Source of the DNA: Sandaracinobacteroides saxicola
GTDB taxonomy: Bacteria > Pseudomonadota > Alphaproteobacteria > Sphingomonadales > Sphingomonadaceae
DNA: 64,000 nucleotides
Direction: 5' to 3'
Assembly (NCBI RefSeq): GCF_014117445.1
Contig: NZ_CP059851.1
Coordinates: 1,798,001-1,862,000 of the forward strand
Made by a program: the position numbers and the translations under genes. Of the stretch, positions 41,204 through 50,348 are shown one piece after another. The notes under the pieces were generated by a model. The model made no database searches. It was not told the DNA's origin and worked only from the letters and a program-made list of their open reading frames with translations. Every line of letters begins with the position of its first letter. Within the stretch, counting starts at the first letter, position 1.

Positions 41204-42850
41204 ATGGCTAATGATGCGAACCAAGTGATGATCATCGGCGCAGGCCCCGTCGGCATGACGATGGCGGCGCACCTCGCGCGCTTCGGTGTTGGGGTCAGGA
41301 TCGTCGACAAGCGCGCCGGGCCCGTGGAACATAGCCATGCGAGCGTCGTCCACACCCGCACCCGAGAGATGTTCGACGCGATGGGCATTGCGGAGGACTT
41401 CAACGCGCAAGGGCATCGCTTCGAGGAGCTTAGCTTTCATGCGCTGGGGCGGCACCTTGCGACTGTCCGCCTGTTCGGCGTCGACGGCGATCAGGACCGA
41501 GGACCGCTCGACATCGGCCAGGACAAGACCGAGCGCATCCTCATCGCGCATCTCGCTGCGCTCGGCGTTGTTGTCGAGCGGCCCGTCGAAGCTGTCGCCG
41601 TCGAGCAGGACGCCGGCAGCTGCCGCGTCACGCTGAGACACCCTGACGGTCGCGAGGAGATTGCCGAGGCGGCCTATGTGTGCGGCTGCGAAGGCTCGAA
41701 CAGTATCGTCCGCAAGACGGCTGACATCCCTTTCGAGGGCGAGCGCTACACGGGTTTCGAGTTCGTCCAGACCGATGCGCGGGTGCATGCCTCGCTCGTG
41801 CCGGGTCGCGGTTACGTCTTTATCAACCACGACCGCTTCCTCGGCCTGTTTCCATTCGACGGAAAGGGCCTCTACCGCGTGCTGTGCGCCCGGCCCGACC
41901 AGGATGCGACCGACACTTCGGATCCGACGCTGCTTGAAATGGAAAATATCGTCCGTGACGTCGTCGATCCGCAAGCGACGCTATCGGACCCGCTCTGGCT
42001 CAACCGTTTCCGCACTCAGCACCGTGTTGCGGGTGCCTTCCGCGCCGGCGCACGGATGTTCATCGCCGGCGATGCCGGTCACGTCCATGTCCCTGTAGCG
42101 GGCCAAGGCATGAACACGGGCATGCAGGACGCGTTCAACCTGTCCTGGAAGCTTGCGTCGGTTATTCGGGGCTGGGCGCCAGCGTCGCTCCTCGACAGCT
42201 ACGATGCCGAGCGCCAGCCCAAGGCGGAACGCCTTATTAACTTCACCGACGGCGGCTTCCGTCGTCTCGTGACCCCAAACGCGGCGACAGAGGCGGCAAT
42301 TCGGCTGCTTGGCGCCTCGTTTCTCAACACAACGCGGGTTCAAGATAGACTGCGTGCGGCGGTGGAGGAAGTCGACCTCCATTACCGCGGCGGTGCGCTT
42401 GCCGAATCATACGACGGCTCAGGAGGTGTGCTGGGCGGTGACCGTGTCCCCGATGCGCAGGTCGTGCGCGGGCCTGGTCGTCGCGCGTCGCGCATCCAGC
42501 AGCTGTTCCGGGGCACTCACTGGACTGCGCTGTTCCTTGCGGGCAAGCGCGGCGATGCGCACGACCTGATCGACATCGCCGATGAGCTGGTCGGCATATA
42601 CGGCGAACGAATCAAGGCGTTCGTCATCACGCCAACGCTGTGCTTCGGAAACGGAGACGCCGCCCTCGTCGAACTTGTCCATGACGTCGACGACGAAGCG
42701 CATCATGCCTTTGGAGTCTCTGACCCTACGCTGATCCTCGTTCGCCCCGACTGGTATGTCGGCCTGCGCTGCAGCGCGCACAATGCCTCAGCGATCGAGA
42801 ACTACCTCGCCAAGGTGCTCATTGCGACACCGAGCGCGGTCGCGGCCTGA
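41204..42850 (+). CDS. FAD-dependent aromatic monooxygenase (PheA/MhpA-like)
   Basis: A 548-residue group A flavin monooxygenase that hydroxylates an aromatic ring with NAD(P)H and oxygen. GAGPVGMTMAAHLARFG is the ADP-binding motif near the N-terminus. DARVHASLVPG lies mid-protein, and AGDAGHVHVPVAGQGMNTG (about 290) is the flavin ribityl motif. The C-terminal about 120 residues form the thioredoxin-like domain found in phenol hydroxylases. The start at 41204 follows ACGAGG; GTG 41198 is possible. It begins the operon monooxygenase-hydrolase-EmrA-EmrB-NodT. Similar enzymes inactivate rifampicin or tetracycline, so resistance is possible too. Confidence 0.9.
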   Translation: MANDANQVMIIGAGPVGMTMAAHLARFGVGVRIVDKRAGPVEHSHASVVHTRTREMFDAMGIAEDFNAQGHRFEELSFHALGRHLATVRLFGVDGDQDRGPLDIGQDKTERILIAHLAALGVVVERPVEAVAVEQDAGSCRVTLRHPDGREEIAEAAYVCGCEGSNSIVRKTADIPFEGERYTGFEFVQTDARVHASLVPGRGYVFINHDRFLGLFPFDGKGLYRVLCARPDQDATDTSDPTLLEMENIVRDVVDPQATLSDPLWLNRFRTQHRVAGAFRAGARMFIAGDAGHVHVPVAGQGMNTGMQDAFNLSWKLASVIRGWAPASLLDSYDAERQPKAERLINFTDGGFRRLVTPNAATEAAIRLLGASFLNTTRVQDRLRAAVEEVDLHYRGGALAESYDGSGGVLGGDRVPDAQVVRGPGRRASRIQQLFRGTHWTALFLAGKRGDAHDLIDIADELVGIYGERIKAFVITPTLCFGNGDAALVELVHDVDDEAHHAFGVSDPTLILVRPDWYVGLRCSAHNASAIENYLAKVLIATPSAVAA

Positions 42851-42851
42851 T

Positions 42852-43430
42852 ATGCGCCTCAACGCCGCCCAGACCGCACTGCTGCTCATCGACCTGCAGC
42901 CCGGCTCAATTGCCATGCTCGAGGCCGAAGTCGCGAGCGATTTGGAGACCAGCGTCGACGCGTTGCGGCGCGTTGCCGACATACACGCGGTGCCGATCAT
43001 CGCCACAGCGGGCAAGCGGCCCGAGGGCTCGCATCTGATCGCGGCACTGGACGATCTTGCCCGGATCGACCGCATGACCGCCGACGCCTTCGACGATGGC
43101 GAGTTGGCCAATGCGGTGTTTGCTTTGGGTCGGAAGACGCTGATCACCGCCGGGGTTGCAACCGACATTGGCGTGGCGTTTGCGGTCGAAAGCGCGATCG
43201 GCCTCGGGCTGGACGTCGTCGTCCCGCTCGACGCATGCGCAACGACGACCCCGATCGCCGCAGGTGCCGCGCAGGCCCGACTGGTCCAGCTGGGCGCTCG
43301 AATCGCAACTGTCCAAGCGGTCGCCGCCGGGCTGATGCGCCGCTTCGACGGACCGACTGCCGCGGCGACCGCGCCGATTATCGCAGCGCTTGCCGAGGCG
43401 GCGAATGGGCGAAGGCCCTCGACCCGATGA
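42852..43430 (+). CDS. Isochorismatase-fold hydrolase lacking the catalytic cysteine
   Basis: A 192-residue protein with LLLIDLQPGS (Asp) and a Lys in TAGKRPEGSH. The place of the nucleophile Cys reads GVATDIGVAFAVESA, with Gly instead of Cys. True isochorismatases (EntB, PhzD) also lack that Cys, whereas nicotinamidase-type amidohydrolases need it. The start overlaps nothing but lies 1 nt after the monooxygenase stop, and its stop overlaps EmrA by 4 bp. It may hydrolyse the product of the monooxygenase, but that is inference. Confidence 0.82.
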   Translation: MRLNAAQTALLLIDLQPGSIAMLEAEVASDLETSVDALRRVADIHAVPIIATAGKRPEGSHLIAALDDLARIDRMTADAFDDGELANAVFALGRKTLITAGVATDIGVAFAVESAIGLGLDVVVPLDACATTTPIAAGAAQARLVQLGARIATVQAVAAGLMRRFDGPTAAATAPIIAALAEAANGRRPSTR

Positions 43431-44518
43431 GCGACACGCCCGCGCCTGAGACGGCACCCGCCACATCTACCGACGCCCCGCGTGTCCCGACCAGCAAGCG
43501 CGCGATCCCGCTCATCATTCTTGCGGGCGTCGCGCTGGGCGGCGGTGGCTGGTGGTATTCGGGGCGTGACCTCGTCTCAACTGACGATGCGTTCGTCGAG
43601 GCCCATGTCAGCGAGATAAGGGCCGAGGTGGCTGGCAGGATCACCGCGATGCGCGTGCGTGACAATCAGGTCGTCGCAATGGGCACGCCGATGTTCGATA
43701 TTGACCCGGCGACCTACCAGATCCGCGTCGACCGCGCCGAAGCAACGCTGGGGCAGACGCAGGCGCAGATCGGCACCGCCCAGCTCACCGTCGATCAGAC
43801 GCGCGTCCAGTCTCCCGCCGCGTTCGAAAGCGCGCAGGCGCAGGTGTCATCGGCCGTCGCGACGCTCGCCCGCGCCCGTGCTGATCTCGCACGGCTTCGC
43901 GCGATCGACCCGAAAGTTACGACGCAGCAGGCGATCGATCTCGCGCTTTCCAATGAGCGTTCGGCGGCAGCGGCACTCGCCGACGCGAGGGCGCGTGCCG
44001 CGTCGGCGGGCACGGTAGGCACGCAGATCGCAGTTGCGTCGAACCGTGTCGGAGAACTTCGCGCGACGATGGCGGTGCAGCGCGCCGACCTCGCCTCGGC
44101 GCAAGTCGACCTCCAGCGAACGCGGGTCGTCGCACCCGTAAGCGGCCGGGTCGCCCGCCGCTCGGCTGAGGTCGGGAGCTACGCGCAGCCTGGACAGCTC
44201 CTCGCGCTCGTCGTGCAGAACGATCCCTGGATCGTCGCCAATCTGAAGGAGACGCAGCTCGCGCGCGTGCGCATCGGTGACCGGGTTGACATCACGGTCG
44301 ACGCCTATGGCGGCCTGAAGCTGAGAGGTGTGGTAGACTCAATCCAGGCCGGGTCTGGCTCACGCTTTTCGGCATTTCCGGCTGAGAACGCTACCGGCAA
44401 CTTCGTCAAGGTCGTCCAGCGGGTGCCGGTCAAGATCCGTATCACCTCGGGCCTCAACCCCAAGCTGCCGTTGGGCCCGGGGATGTCGGTCGTGTCCACG
44501 ATCCGGGTTTCAAACTGA
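43427..44518 (+). CDS. EmrA/HlyD-family membrane fusion protein
   Basis: A 363-residue adaptor. The N-terminal anchor is AIPLIILAGVALGGGGWWY. STDDAFVEAHVSEIRAEVAG is the EmrA opening, followed by an Ala/Gln-rich hairpin (about 95-215), and GRVARRSAEVGSYAQPGQLL is the returning half. It is similar in layout to the protein at 31733 and precedes EmrB, whose ATG overlaps its stop (TGATG). Confidence 0.92.
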   Translation: MSDTPAPETAPATSTDAPRVPTSKRAIPLIILAGVALGGGGWWYSGRDLVSTDDAFVEAHVSEIRAEVAGRITAMRVRDNQVVAMGTPMFDIDPATYQIRVDRAEATLGQTQAQIGTAQLTVDQTRVQSPAAFESAQAQVSSAVATLARARADLARLRAIDPKVTTQQAIDLALSNERSAAAALADARARAASAGTVGTQIAVASNRVGELRATMAVQRADLASAQVDLQRTRVVAPVSGRVARRSAEVGSYAQPGQLLALVVQNDPWIVANLKETQLARVRIGDRVDITVDAYGGLKLRGVVDSIQAGSGSRFSAFPAENATGNFVKVVQRVPVKIRITSGLNPKLPLGPGMSVVSTIRVSN

Positions 44519-46086
44519 TGGCGAGTGCGGTCGCCAGCGTGGAGCCGACCGCCGTCCCGACCGCGATCAGCGAGCGTCGGCGCATCGTAATAGCACTGAC
44601 CGTGACGATCGCCGCCTTCATGGAGGTGCTCGACGCTACCATCATCAACGTCGCGTTGCGGCACATAGCCGGAAGCTTGGGTGCGGGCAGCGATGAGAGC
44701 ACGTGGGTTCTGACCGCATATCTGGTCTCGAACGGCATCGTGCTGCCTTTGGCAGGCTGGCTGTCGGGGCTGATCGGGCGCAAGCGGTTCTTCATAGGTT
44801 CGGTGCTTGCGTTCTGCGCGCTGTCGCTCGCCTGCGGGCTTGCCACTTCGCTACCGATGCTGGTCGTCTTCCGGCTGGTGCAGGGGATTGCAGGAGGCGG
44901 GTTGCAGCCTTCGCAGCAAGCGATCCTGGTAGATACCTTCCCGCCCGAACGACGAGCTTTCGCGTTTACGCTTGCAGGAATTGCCACGATCATCGCGCCA
45001 ATTCTCGGCCCAGCGCTTGGCGGGGTGATTACAGACAATATGAGCTGGCGCTGGGTATTCCTTATCAACGTGCCGGTAGGCGTTGGGGCTGCTTACCTGC
45101 TGTATCGTCTGCTTCCTGACAAACCTCCGACGCGCGATCCTGAGGCCCGTCGGATCGATATGATAGGGCTAGGTCTGGCGATCGTCGCCTTCGGGTGCCT
45201 TCAAGTCGTTCTCGACAAAGGCCAGCAAGAAGATTGGTTCACCAGCCCGTTCATCTTGTTCTTCGCCGGTCTTTCGATCTCGGCATTCATGGTTGGGATT
45301 TGGTGGCTCTTGGGCCAGCGCCGCCCGATTATCGACCTGTTCCTGTTTCGGGACCGCAATTTTGCGATTGGTTGCGTGCTCAACTTTGCGATGGGCGTGA
45401 CAATCTTTGCCGGCGCGGTGCTGCTCCCGGCAATGCTTCAGCGCGATTTCAACTACACTGCGACCTGGTCGGGTTTCGTGCTCGCGCCGGCCGCGATCAT
45501 GATCCTTATGCTGATGCCAGCCACTCGTACGCTCATGAGCGCGTTAAGCCCGCGGATTCTGATCCCCTTTGGCTTCGCGTTGACCGGCGCGGGGATGTAC
45601 CTGTCCAGCTTCATCGACCCCAATCAGTCCTTCACCATGTTCGTTCTGTTCCGCTGCGCGCAGGCGTTGGGCGTGCTGTTCCTGATGGTGCCAATTTCGA
45701 CGATCACATTCGCCGACATCCGTCCCAGAGACAGCGATAACGCGGCTTCGTTGGTCGCGTTGTCGCGCAATCTCGGCGGGTCGGTCGGGATCAGCCTGGT
45801 TACTGCCTATGCCGACCGGCTTTCGCAGGCGCACCAATCGGCGCTGGCGGCGCACCTCGCGCCCGGCAGCTTCGGATACGAGGCGCTGCGCGAGCTTTAT
45901 GGACGGACGATGACTAGCGATACGGTCTCAGCCAAACTTTACGCGGAGCTGCTGCGTCAATCGTCGATCCTCGCCTACCTCACAATTTACCAATGGCTCG
46001 CGGTGCTGCTGCTGATGTGCCTTCCTCTGGCACTCGCCTTGCGAAAACCGCGAAATATTGGTGCGATATCAGGAGCACGACATTGA
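44518..46086 (+). CDS. EmrB-like DHA2 MFS efflux transporter
   Basis: A 522-residue inner-membrane pump with fourteen predicted helices. AAFMEVLDATIINVALRHIA is the DHA2 helix-1 block with the family Asp. LSGLIGRKRFF is the helix-2/3 loop, and GPALGGVITDNMSWRWVFLI is the motif C region. It works with EmrA and the NodT-type outer-membrane factor as a tripartite efflux system. The stop overlaps the TTG start of the next gene. Confidence 0.95.
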   Translation: MASAVASVEPTAVPTAISERRRIVIALTVTIAAFMEVLDATIINVALRHIAGSLGAGSDESTWVLTAYLVSNGIVLPLAGWLSGLIGRKRFFIGSVLAFCALSLACGLATSLPMLVVFRLVQGIAGGGLQPSQQAILVDTFPPERRAFAFTLAGIATIIAPILGPALGGVITDNMSWRWVFLINVPVGVGAAYLLYRLLPDKPPTRDPEARRIDMIGLGLAIVAFGCLQVVLDKGQQEDWFTSPFILFFAGLSISAFMVGIWWLLGQRRPIIDLFLFRDRNFAIGCVLNFAMGVTIFAGAVLLPAMLQRDFNYTATWSGFVLAPAAIMILMLMPATRTLMSALSPRILIPFGFALTGAGMYLSSFIDPNQSFTMFVLFRCAQALGVLFLMVPISTITFADIRPRDSDNAASLVALSRNLGGSVGISLVTAYADRLSQAHQSALAAHLAPGSFGYEALRELYGRTMTSDTVSAKLYAELLRQSSILAYLTIYQWLAVLLLMCLPLALALRKPRNIGAISGARH

Positions 46087-47630
46087 TCCCCTGGCGCACG
46101 CAATCCAATGAAGGCCTGCGCGCCGTCATCGGAATAACATCGCCCCTGTTTCTAGCGGGTTGCATGGTCGGGCCGGACTATGCCGCGCTCCCCCCGCCTG
46201 CTCCCCCCGCCTTTGTCGGGGAGCCGTCCAGGCCATCACCGCTGGCCGAAGCTGAAGTGCCAGCCGAATGGTGGCGCACGCTTGGCGACGCGATGCTGGA
46301 CGAACTGGTCGAAGAGGCGCTTGCGGCAAATCTCGACATCGCGACCGCGCTGGCACGGATCGACGAGGCACGCGCTAGCCGCACCGCCGTTGCGGCGGGG
46401 TTGCTGCCTCAAATCACCGGCTCGGGGAGCGTGGGTGAGAGCAGCGTCAGCCGGAATACCCCGAACGGTGCATTTCTGCCGCAACGGACCAATCCGAGCT
46501 TCAATCTCGGGGCCAATGTTGCCTGGGAGACCGACCTGTTTGGGGGCCTGCGCCGCTCGGTCGAAGCGGCCGATGCGCGGATCGGCGGAGCCCAAGCATC
46601 CGCGGACGCCGTTCGGCTCGCCACCGCCAGCGAGGTGGCCCGGCAGTATGTCGCCCTACGCGGGATCCAGACGCGGCTTGCAGTCGCGGACGACAACATT
46701 GCCGCCGCCCGTGCGTTACGCGATGTGGCGCGCGAAAAGCGGATCGGCGGGATCGGCACCGCGCTCGACGAAACCCGCGCCGCTGCGCAGCTCGAACTGG
46801 CACGCGCCGCGGCGCCGCCCTTGCGGACGGCCGCGCGCACGCTGATGCATGGGCTGGCGGTGCTCACCGCGCAGCCGCCGACGGCACTGATGGCACGGCT
46901 TGAGACCGCCATACCAATTCCGCAGCCTCCGCTGGTCGTCGCGGCGGGGTTGCCGGCATCGGTACTGCTGCGTCGGCCCGACATGCGGGTCGCCGAACGC
47001 ACCTATGCCGCTGCGGTCGCCAACATCGGGGTCGCCAAAGTCGAGGCGCTGCCCCGCCTGACGCTCACTGGAAGTGGTGGCGGTTCGAGCACGGCACTCA
47101 GCAATTTGCTCGCCGCACCCAGCCTTGTCTGGCAGGCGCTCGGCACGCTGGCGGGGCCGATCTTTGATGGTGGCCGTGCCAAAAGTAATATTGTGGCGGC
47201 GCGCGCCCGCGCAGAGCAGGCACGGCTCACCTATCAGCAGACCGCATTGGTTGCGTTGCGCGAGGTCGAGGACGCGCTGGTCGCGCTGCAAAACGATCGC
47301 GCGCTGCTCGAAACTCTGACCGCACAGGCCGAACAGACCTCGGAGGCGGTGCGCCTGACACGGATCGCCTATCGCGGCGGCATCGCCGATTTCACGACCG
47401 TCCTTGATGCCGAGCGCACCGACGCTCAGGCCAAGGATCAATTGGCGAATGCGAAAGCGGTCGCGGCCAGCGATCTCATCGCGTTGTACCGTGTGTTGGG
47501 GGGCGGAGCTCCGATGGGCGGCGTCAATTCCGATCCCGCCAGTCGCAGGGCCAACGCATTCATCAAGCCATTGTCTGAGAATAGCGTCACTCCGCGGCAG
47601 TCCGTTCAGCATGAAGCTAATCGCGAGTGA
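46083..47630 (+). CDS. NodT-family outer-membrane efflux lipoprotein
   Basis: A 515-residue TolC-like factor. The start is TTG at 46083, overlapping the EmrB stop (TTGA). The lipobox is LFLAGC with Cys about residue 24. GCMVGPDYAAL is the usual NodT opening (GPDY). Two OEP repeats with long helices follow (TALARIDEARASRTAVAAGLL; TYAAAVANIGVAKVEALPRL). It completes the only full EmrAB-TolC-type system in the window. A second pump at 31.7-34.4 kb might share it. Confidence 0.92.
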   Translation: MIPWRTQSNEGLRAVIGITSPLFLAGCMVGPDYAALPPPAPPAFVGEPSRPSPLAEAEVPAEWWRTLGDAMLDELVEEALAANLDIATALARIDEARASRTAVAAGLLPQITGSGSVGESSVSRNTPNGAFLPQRTNPSFNLGANVAWETDLFGGLRRSVEAADARIGGAQASADAVRLATASEVARQYVALRGIQTRLAVADDNIAAARALRDVAREKRIGGIGTALDETRAAAQLELARAAAPPLRTAARTLMHGLAVLTAQPPTALMARLETAIPIPQPPLVVAAGLPASVLLRRPDMRVAERTYAAAVANIGVAKVEALPRLTLTGSGGGSSTALSNLLAAPSLVWQALGTLAGPIFDGGRAKSNIVAARARAEQARLTYQQTALVALREVEDALVALQNDRALLETLTAQAEQTSEAVRLTRIAYRGGIADFTTVLDAERTDAQAKDQLANAKAVAASDLIALYRVLGGGAPMGGVNSDPASRRANAFIKPLSENSVTPRQSVQHEANRE

Positions 47631-47634
47631 CCTG

Positions 47635-48579
47635 ATGCCTTTCGATATCCGCCAACTTCGTCATGCGATTGCGGCGGCTGATCATGGCAGCTTCTACCGA
47701 GCCGCGCGGGCGCTTGACGTCGAGCAGTCCACGCTCAGCCGCTCGGTTCAAAAACTGGAGCGGATTGTCGGTACCGCGATTTTTGAACGATCGAGAGCCG
47801 GCGTTTCTATGACGACAGCCGGGAAAGCTTTCATCCGGGGTGCACGACCGATGGTAGCCACTGCGGACAATTTAATGACAATTATGCGCGCTGTCGGACA
47901 AGGACGTGCCGGCGTATTGATCTTTGGACACAATAGCTCTGTTTCTGCTGGCAACTTGCGGGCAACAATAATGAACTGGCGCGATACCTATCCCGACGTG
48001 GAGATTGAATGCGTAGAAGCTGATCGCGGTGCGTTACTCGCAGGGCTTGATAGCGGTGAGATTGATATTGCTTTCCTGTTGGGGGAAATAAGGCATGCGG
48101 ATCTCCGCATTTTGCCTCTGTGGAGCGAACGCATTTTTTTAGCTCTATCGACGATAAACCCGCTCGCAAAATCTGAGATTATTCATTGGACTGACCTCCG
48201 CTGCCAGCGGGTATTGCTGCCAGTTGCAGACCCTGGAGCCGAGTTGCGAGACATGCTTTTAGGACGGTTGGGCGCTTTGGGCCGTCAGCCGGAGATCCAT
48301 ATGCGTCGGTCGAGCCGGGAGACTTTGTTGAGCACCTTGGGCGGAGGCTTGGACGTCACCATTGTTTGTGAAGGTTCGATTGGCGCGCGTTACCCCGAGG
48401 TAGTCTATCGACCAATACATGGTGAGCAAGGGCAAGCTCTCGCGGGTTACTCGGCATACTGGCGAGATGAGCGAGACAACGCGGCCTTGCAGCGTTTCCT
48501 TGTATTCGTTGGCCAGCGATATGCGCTTTCGTTCGATCTTCCGAAATTAGGCAAACAGCTGAAATCAGGAGGTTTGTGA
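47635..48579 (+). CDS. LysR-family regulator at the edge of the conjugation module
   Basis: A 314-residue LysR protein. The HTH is AAADHGSFYRAARALDVEQS with LSRSVQKLERIVGTAIFERS after it. The ATG at 47635 fits the family start (MPFDIRQLRHAI); ATG 47611 is in frame. Its third-codon positions are visibly richer in A and T than those of the flanking genes, which suggests a different origin. LysR genes often sit beside the trbI end of such ICE modules and may control transfer. Confidence 0.9.
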   Translation: MPFDIRQLRHAIAAADHGSFYRAARALDVEQSTLSRSVQKLERIVGTAIFERSRAGVSMTTAGKAFIRGARPMVATADNLMTIMRAVGQGRAGVLIFGHNSSVSAGNLRATIMNWRDTYPDVEIECVEADRGALLAGLDSGEIDIAFLLGEIRHADLRILPLWSERIFLALSTINPLAKSEIIHWTDLRCQRVLLPVADPGAELRDMLLGRLGALGRQPEIHMRRSSRETLLSTLGGGLDVTIVCEGSIGARYPEVVYRPIHGEQGQALAGYSAYWRDERDNAALQRFLVFVGQRYALSFDLPKLGKQLKSGGL

Positions 48580-48580
48580 A

Positions 48581-48886
48581 ATGACGCAAAGCAAGCACCT
48601 CTTTGTTTGGATCACGTTATTCTGTATCGGCTTCATGGCCGGATTCCTGCTTCGGCCGTTTATCGCGCCTAGCCGAGTTCCAGCCGTTGTTGCAGCAGGG
48701 TCTGCGATCGCGGATGACGGCGAAGCGCGAGGAGTCCAATACTTCGCCGCTAATCTCGCCGAAGCCCGTCGGGTCACCGCAGGTTGCGGAGCCGGGTCGC
48801 TGCGTGGAGCCGAATGCGCAAATGCTGAACAGGCGATTGTTGAAGCGGAAAGCAGGGACCGCTTCAAGCGCTTCAGGGAAAAGTGA
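48581..48886 (+). CDS. Small membrane-anchored protein, entry-exclusion (EexN/TrbK)-like
   Basis: A 101-residue protein with one N-terminal helix (FVWITLFCIGFMAGFLLRPF) and a periplasmic part containing two Cys (VTAGCGAGSLRGAECANAEQ). That spacing recalls EexN- and TrbK-type exclusion proteins, which block redundant mating. Its tail IVEAESRDRFKRFREK closely resembles the tail of TrbJ (AIEAESRERFRRFRDRN). The start lies 1 nt after the LysR stop, and GGAGG is in the LysR end. Confidence 0.55.
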   Translation: MTQSKHLFVWITLFCIGFMAGFLLRPFIAPSRVPAVVAAGSAIADDGEARGVQYFAANLAEARRVTAGCGAGSLRGAECANAEQAIVEAESRDRFKRFREK

Positions 48887-48900
48887 CATACATCAGGATG

Positions 48901-49122
48901 TCAGCTACCCTTTGGACGATGGCGGCGAAAACCGCGATCAGTGGCCATGAAACGCTCGATCATCGGCGCAACCAACTTCTCCGGTGCGCAAGGCGGTCCA
49001 CCTGTCTCCGCCGCCAACGCCGCAGCATATGCCATGAGGTCGCGGTGAACGGAGGCAGGCAGCTCAATGGTCAATTTCGCAGGGCGATCGTCCGCTAGCG
49101 GGCCCAGTTTGAGCTTGGTCAT
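48901..49122 (-). CDS. DUF2274 protein of the trb operon
   Basis: A 73-residue basic protein (KLKLGPLADDRPAKLTIELP; PPCAPEKLVAPMIERFMATD). It is the usual last gene of alphaproteobacterial ICE trb operons, directly after trbI, with the ATGA overlap seen here. A ribbon-helix-helix-like DNA-binding role is possible, but the function of the family is unknown. Confidence 0.88.
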   Translation of the reverse strand: MTKLKLGPLADDRPAKLTIELPASVHRDLMAYAAALAAETGGPPCAPEKLVAPMIERFMATDRGFRRHRPKGS

Positions 49123-50348
49123 CGCCTGCTCCCCATCGGTTCAAGGATAAGGTCACGGGTCAGAATGACCCGAAGTGGATAGCCGGGTCGGATCGTGAGG
49201 GTCGGCTGCACGTTCAACTCCCGATCGACGATCTGCTGGCCACTTTGATTGATCGTCTGCTGGCTGCCCTGGCGCAGCGCCCGGACAAGATCGCCCTCGT
49301 CGTCAGCACCGAGTTCGACTCCTATCCCAAGCAGTGTCGAAATCGCGGCGGCCCGCAGCAGATTGCCCCAATGCTGATCGACCCGGTCCTGCAGCCCCGC
49401 GAACCCGGCGGCGTCGGCGCCAGGCTGGCGCTCGAGAATGATCGAGCGGCCATCGGGCAGTATCAGGCGGTCCCAGGCGAGCAGGACGCGGGACTGGCCT
49501 GCGGCGATCTCGCTGTCATATTCGCCGATCAGCCGCGCGCCCTGCGGGATCAGCAGGATACGCCCCGTCGGGCTGTCGTAGACGTTCTGCGTCACTTGCG
49601 CGGTGATCTGTCCGGGCAGGTCGGAGCGGATGCCGGTGATGAGCGCGGCGGGAATGATGCTGCCCGCCTGCACGACGTTCGGCGAGGCGGGCGCAACCAG
49701 ACGTTCGGCGCTGACCGTGCGCTGGTTCGACGCCTGGGTTAGGAAGCCACGTTTCGAAGCCTGATCGTTTACCGCCGCAGCCGCCTGCTGAGACTGCGGT
49801 GCCTCCTGGTCGGCCAGCACGAGGGATGACGCCGAAGTGGTCGCGCCGCCACCAGCGTTGCCGCCCAGAAAAACGCCGCTCATCCTTGCAGCGTCCCCTT
49901 CTTGCTGGGCGCGCTGCCGCGCTGCTTCGGCGGCCTGCGCGTGCGGATCGGGCTGACCGGGCTGCGCACCAATCGGCGGCAACGGCACAGCTTCCCCGCG
50001 TTGCTGCGCCGATACGATGGGCCCGCCGAGATCGCCGGGGAGCGGCGGACCGAGCTTGGGCACATTGGCATAGTCCTGAGGACCGGATGTGATCGCCTCG
50101 GACGTCGATCGACTTTCGGTGTTGTAGAGTTCCTGTGCAGGCTTTTCATCCGCAGGAGCGAGCGCGTAAATCAGCGAACCGGCGATGCCGAGGGCGGCTA
50201 CGCCCCCGACCACGGCGAGCGCCTTGCGCGACAGGCGCATGACGCGGGGCGGGTCTCCGCGAAGCTGGAACGCTCGGGCGTCGGCGACAGCCGACTGCGG
50301 CGCTGCTGGTTCGAGTGGCACGTCAGCATCATCGTCGCGCTCGCTCAT
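49119..50348 (-). CDS. trbI: TrbI/VirB10 conjugal transfer protein
   Basis: A 409-residue inner-membrane-to-outer-membrane channel protein of the type IV secretion system. One membrane helix lies at about 45-62 (ALAVVGGVAALGIAGSLIYAL), then a Pro/Gln-rich periplasmic linker, then the VirB10 C-terminal domain (about 230-400: AGSIIPAALITGIRSDLPGQ; PTGRILLIPQGARLIGEYDS). The ATG overlaps the trbG stop by 4 bp. It links energy from the inner membrane ATPases to the outer-membrane pore. Confidence 0.95.
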   Translation of the reverse strand: MSERDDDADVPLEPAAPQSAVADARAFQLRGDPPRVMRLSRKALAVVGGVAALGIAGSLIYALAPADEKPAQELYNTESRSTSEAITSGPQDYANVPKLGPPLPGDLGGPIVSAQQRGEAVPLPPIGAQPGQPDPHAQAAEAARQRAQQEGDAARMSGVFLGGNAGGGATTSASSLVLADQEAPQSQQAAAAVNDQASKRGFLTQASNQRTVSAERLVAPASPNVVQAGSIIPAALITGIRSDLPGQITAQVTQNVYDSPTGRILLIPQGARLIGEYDSEIAAGQSRVLLAWDRLILPDGRSIILERQPGADAAGFAGLQDRVDQHWGNLLRAAAISTLLGIGVELGADDEGDLVRALRQGSQQTINQSGQQIVDRELNVQPTLTIRPGYPLRVILTRDLILEPMGSRR

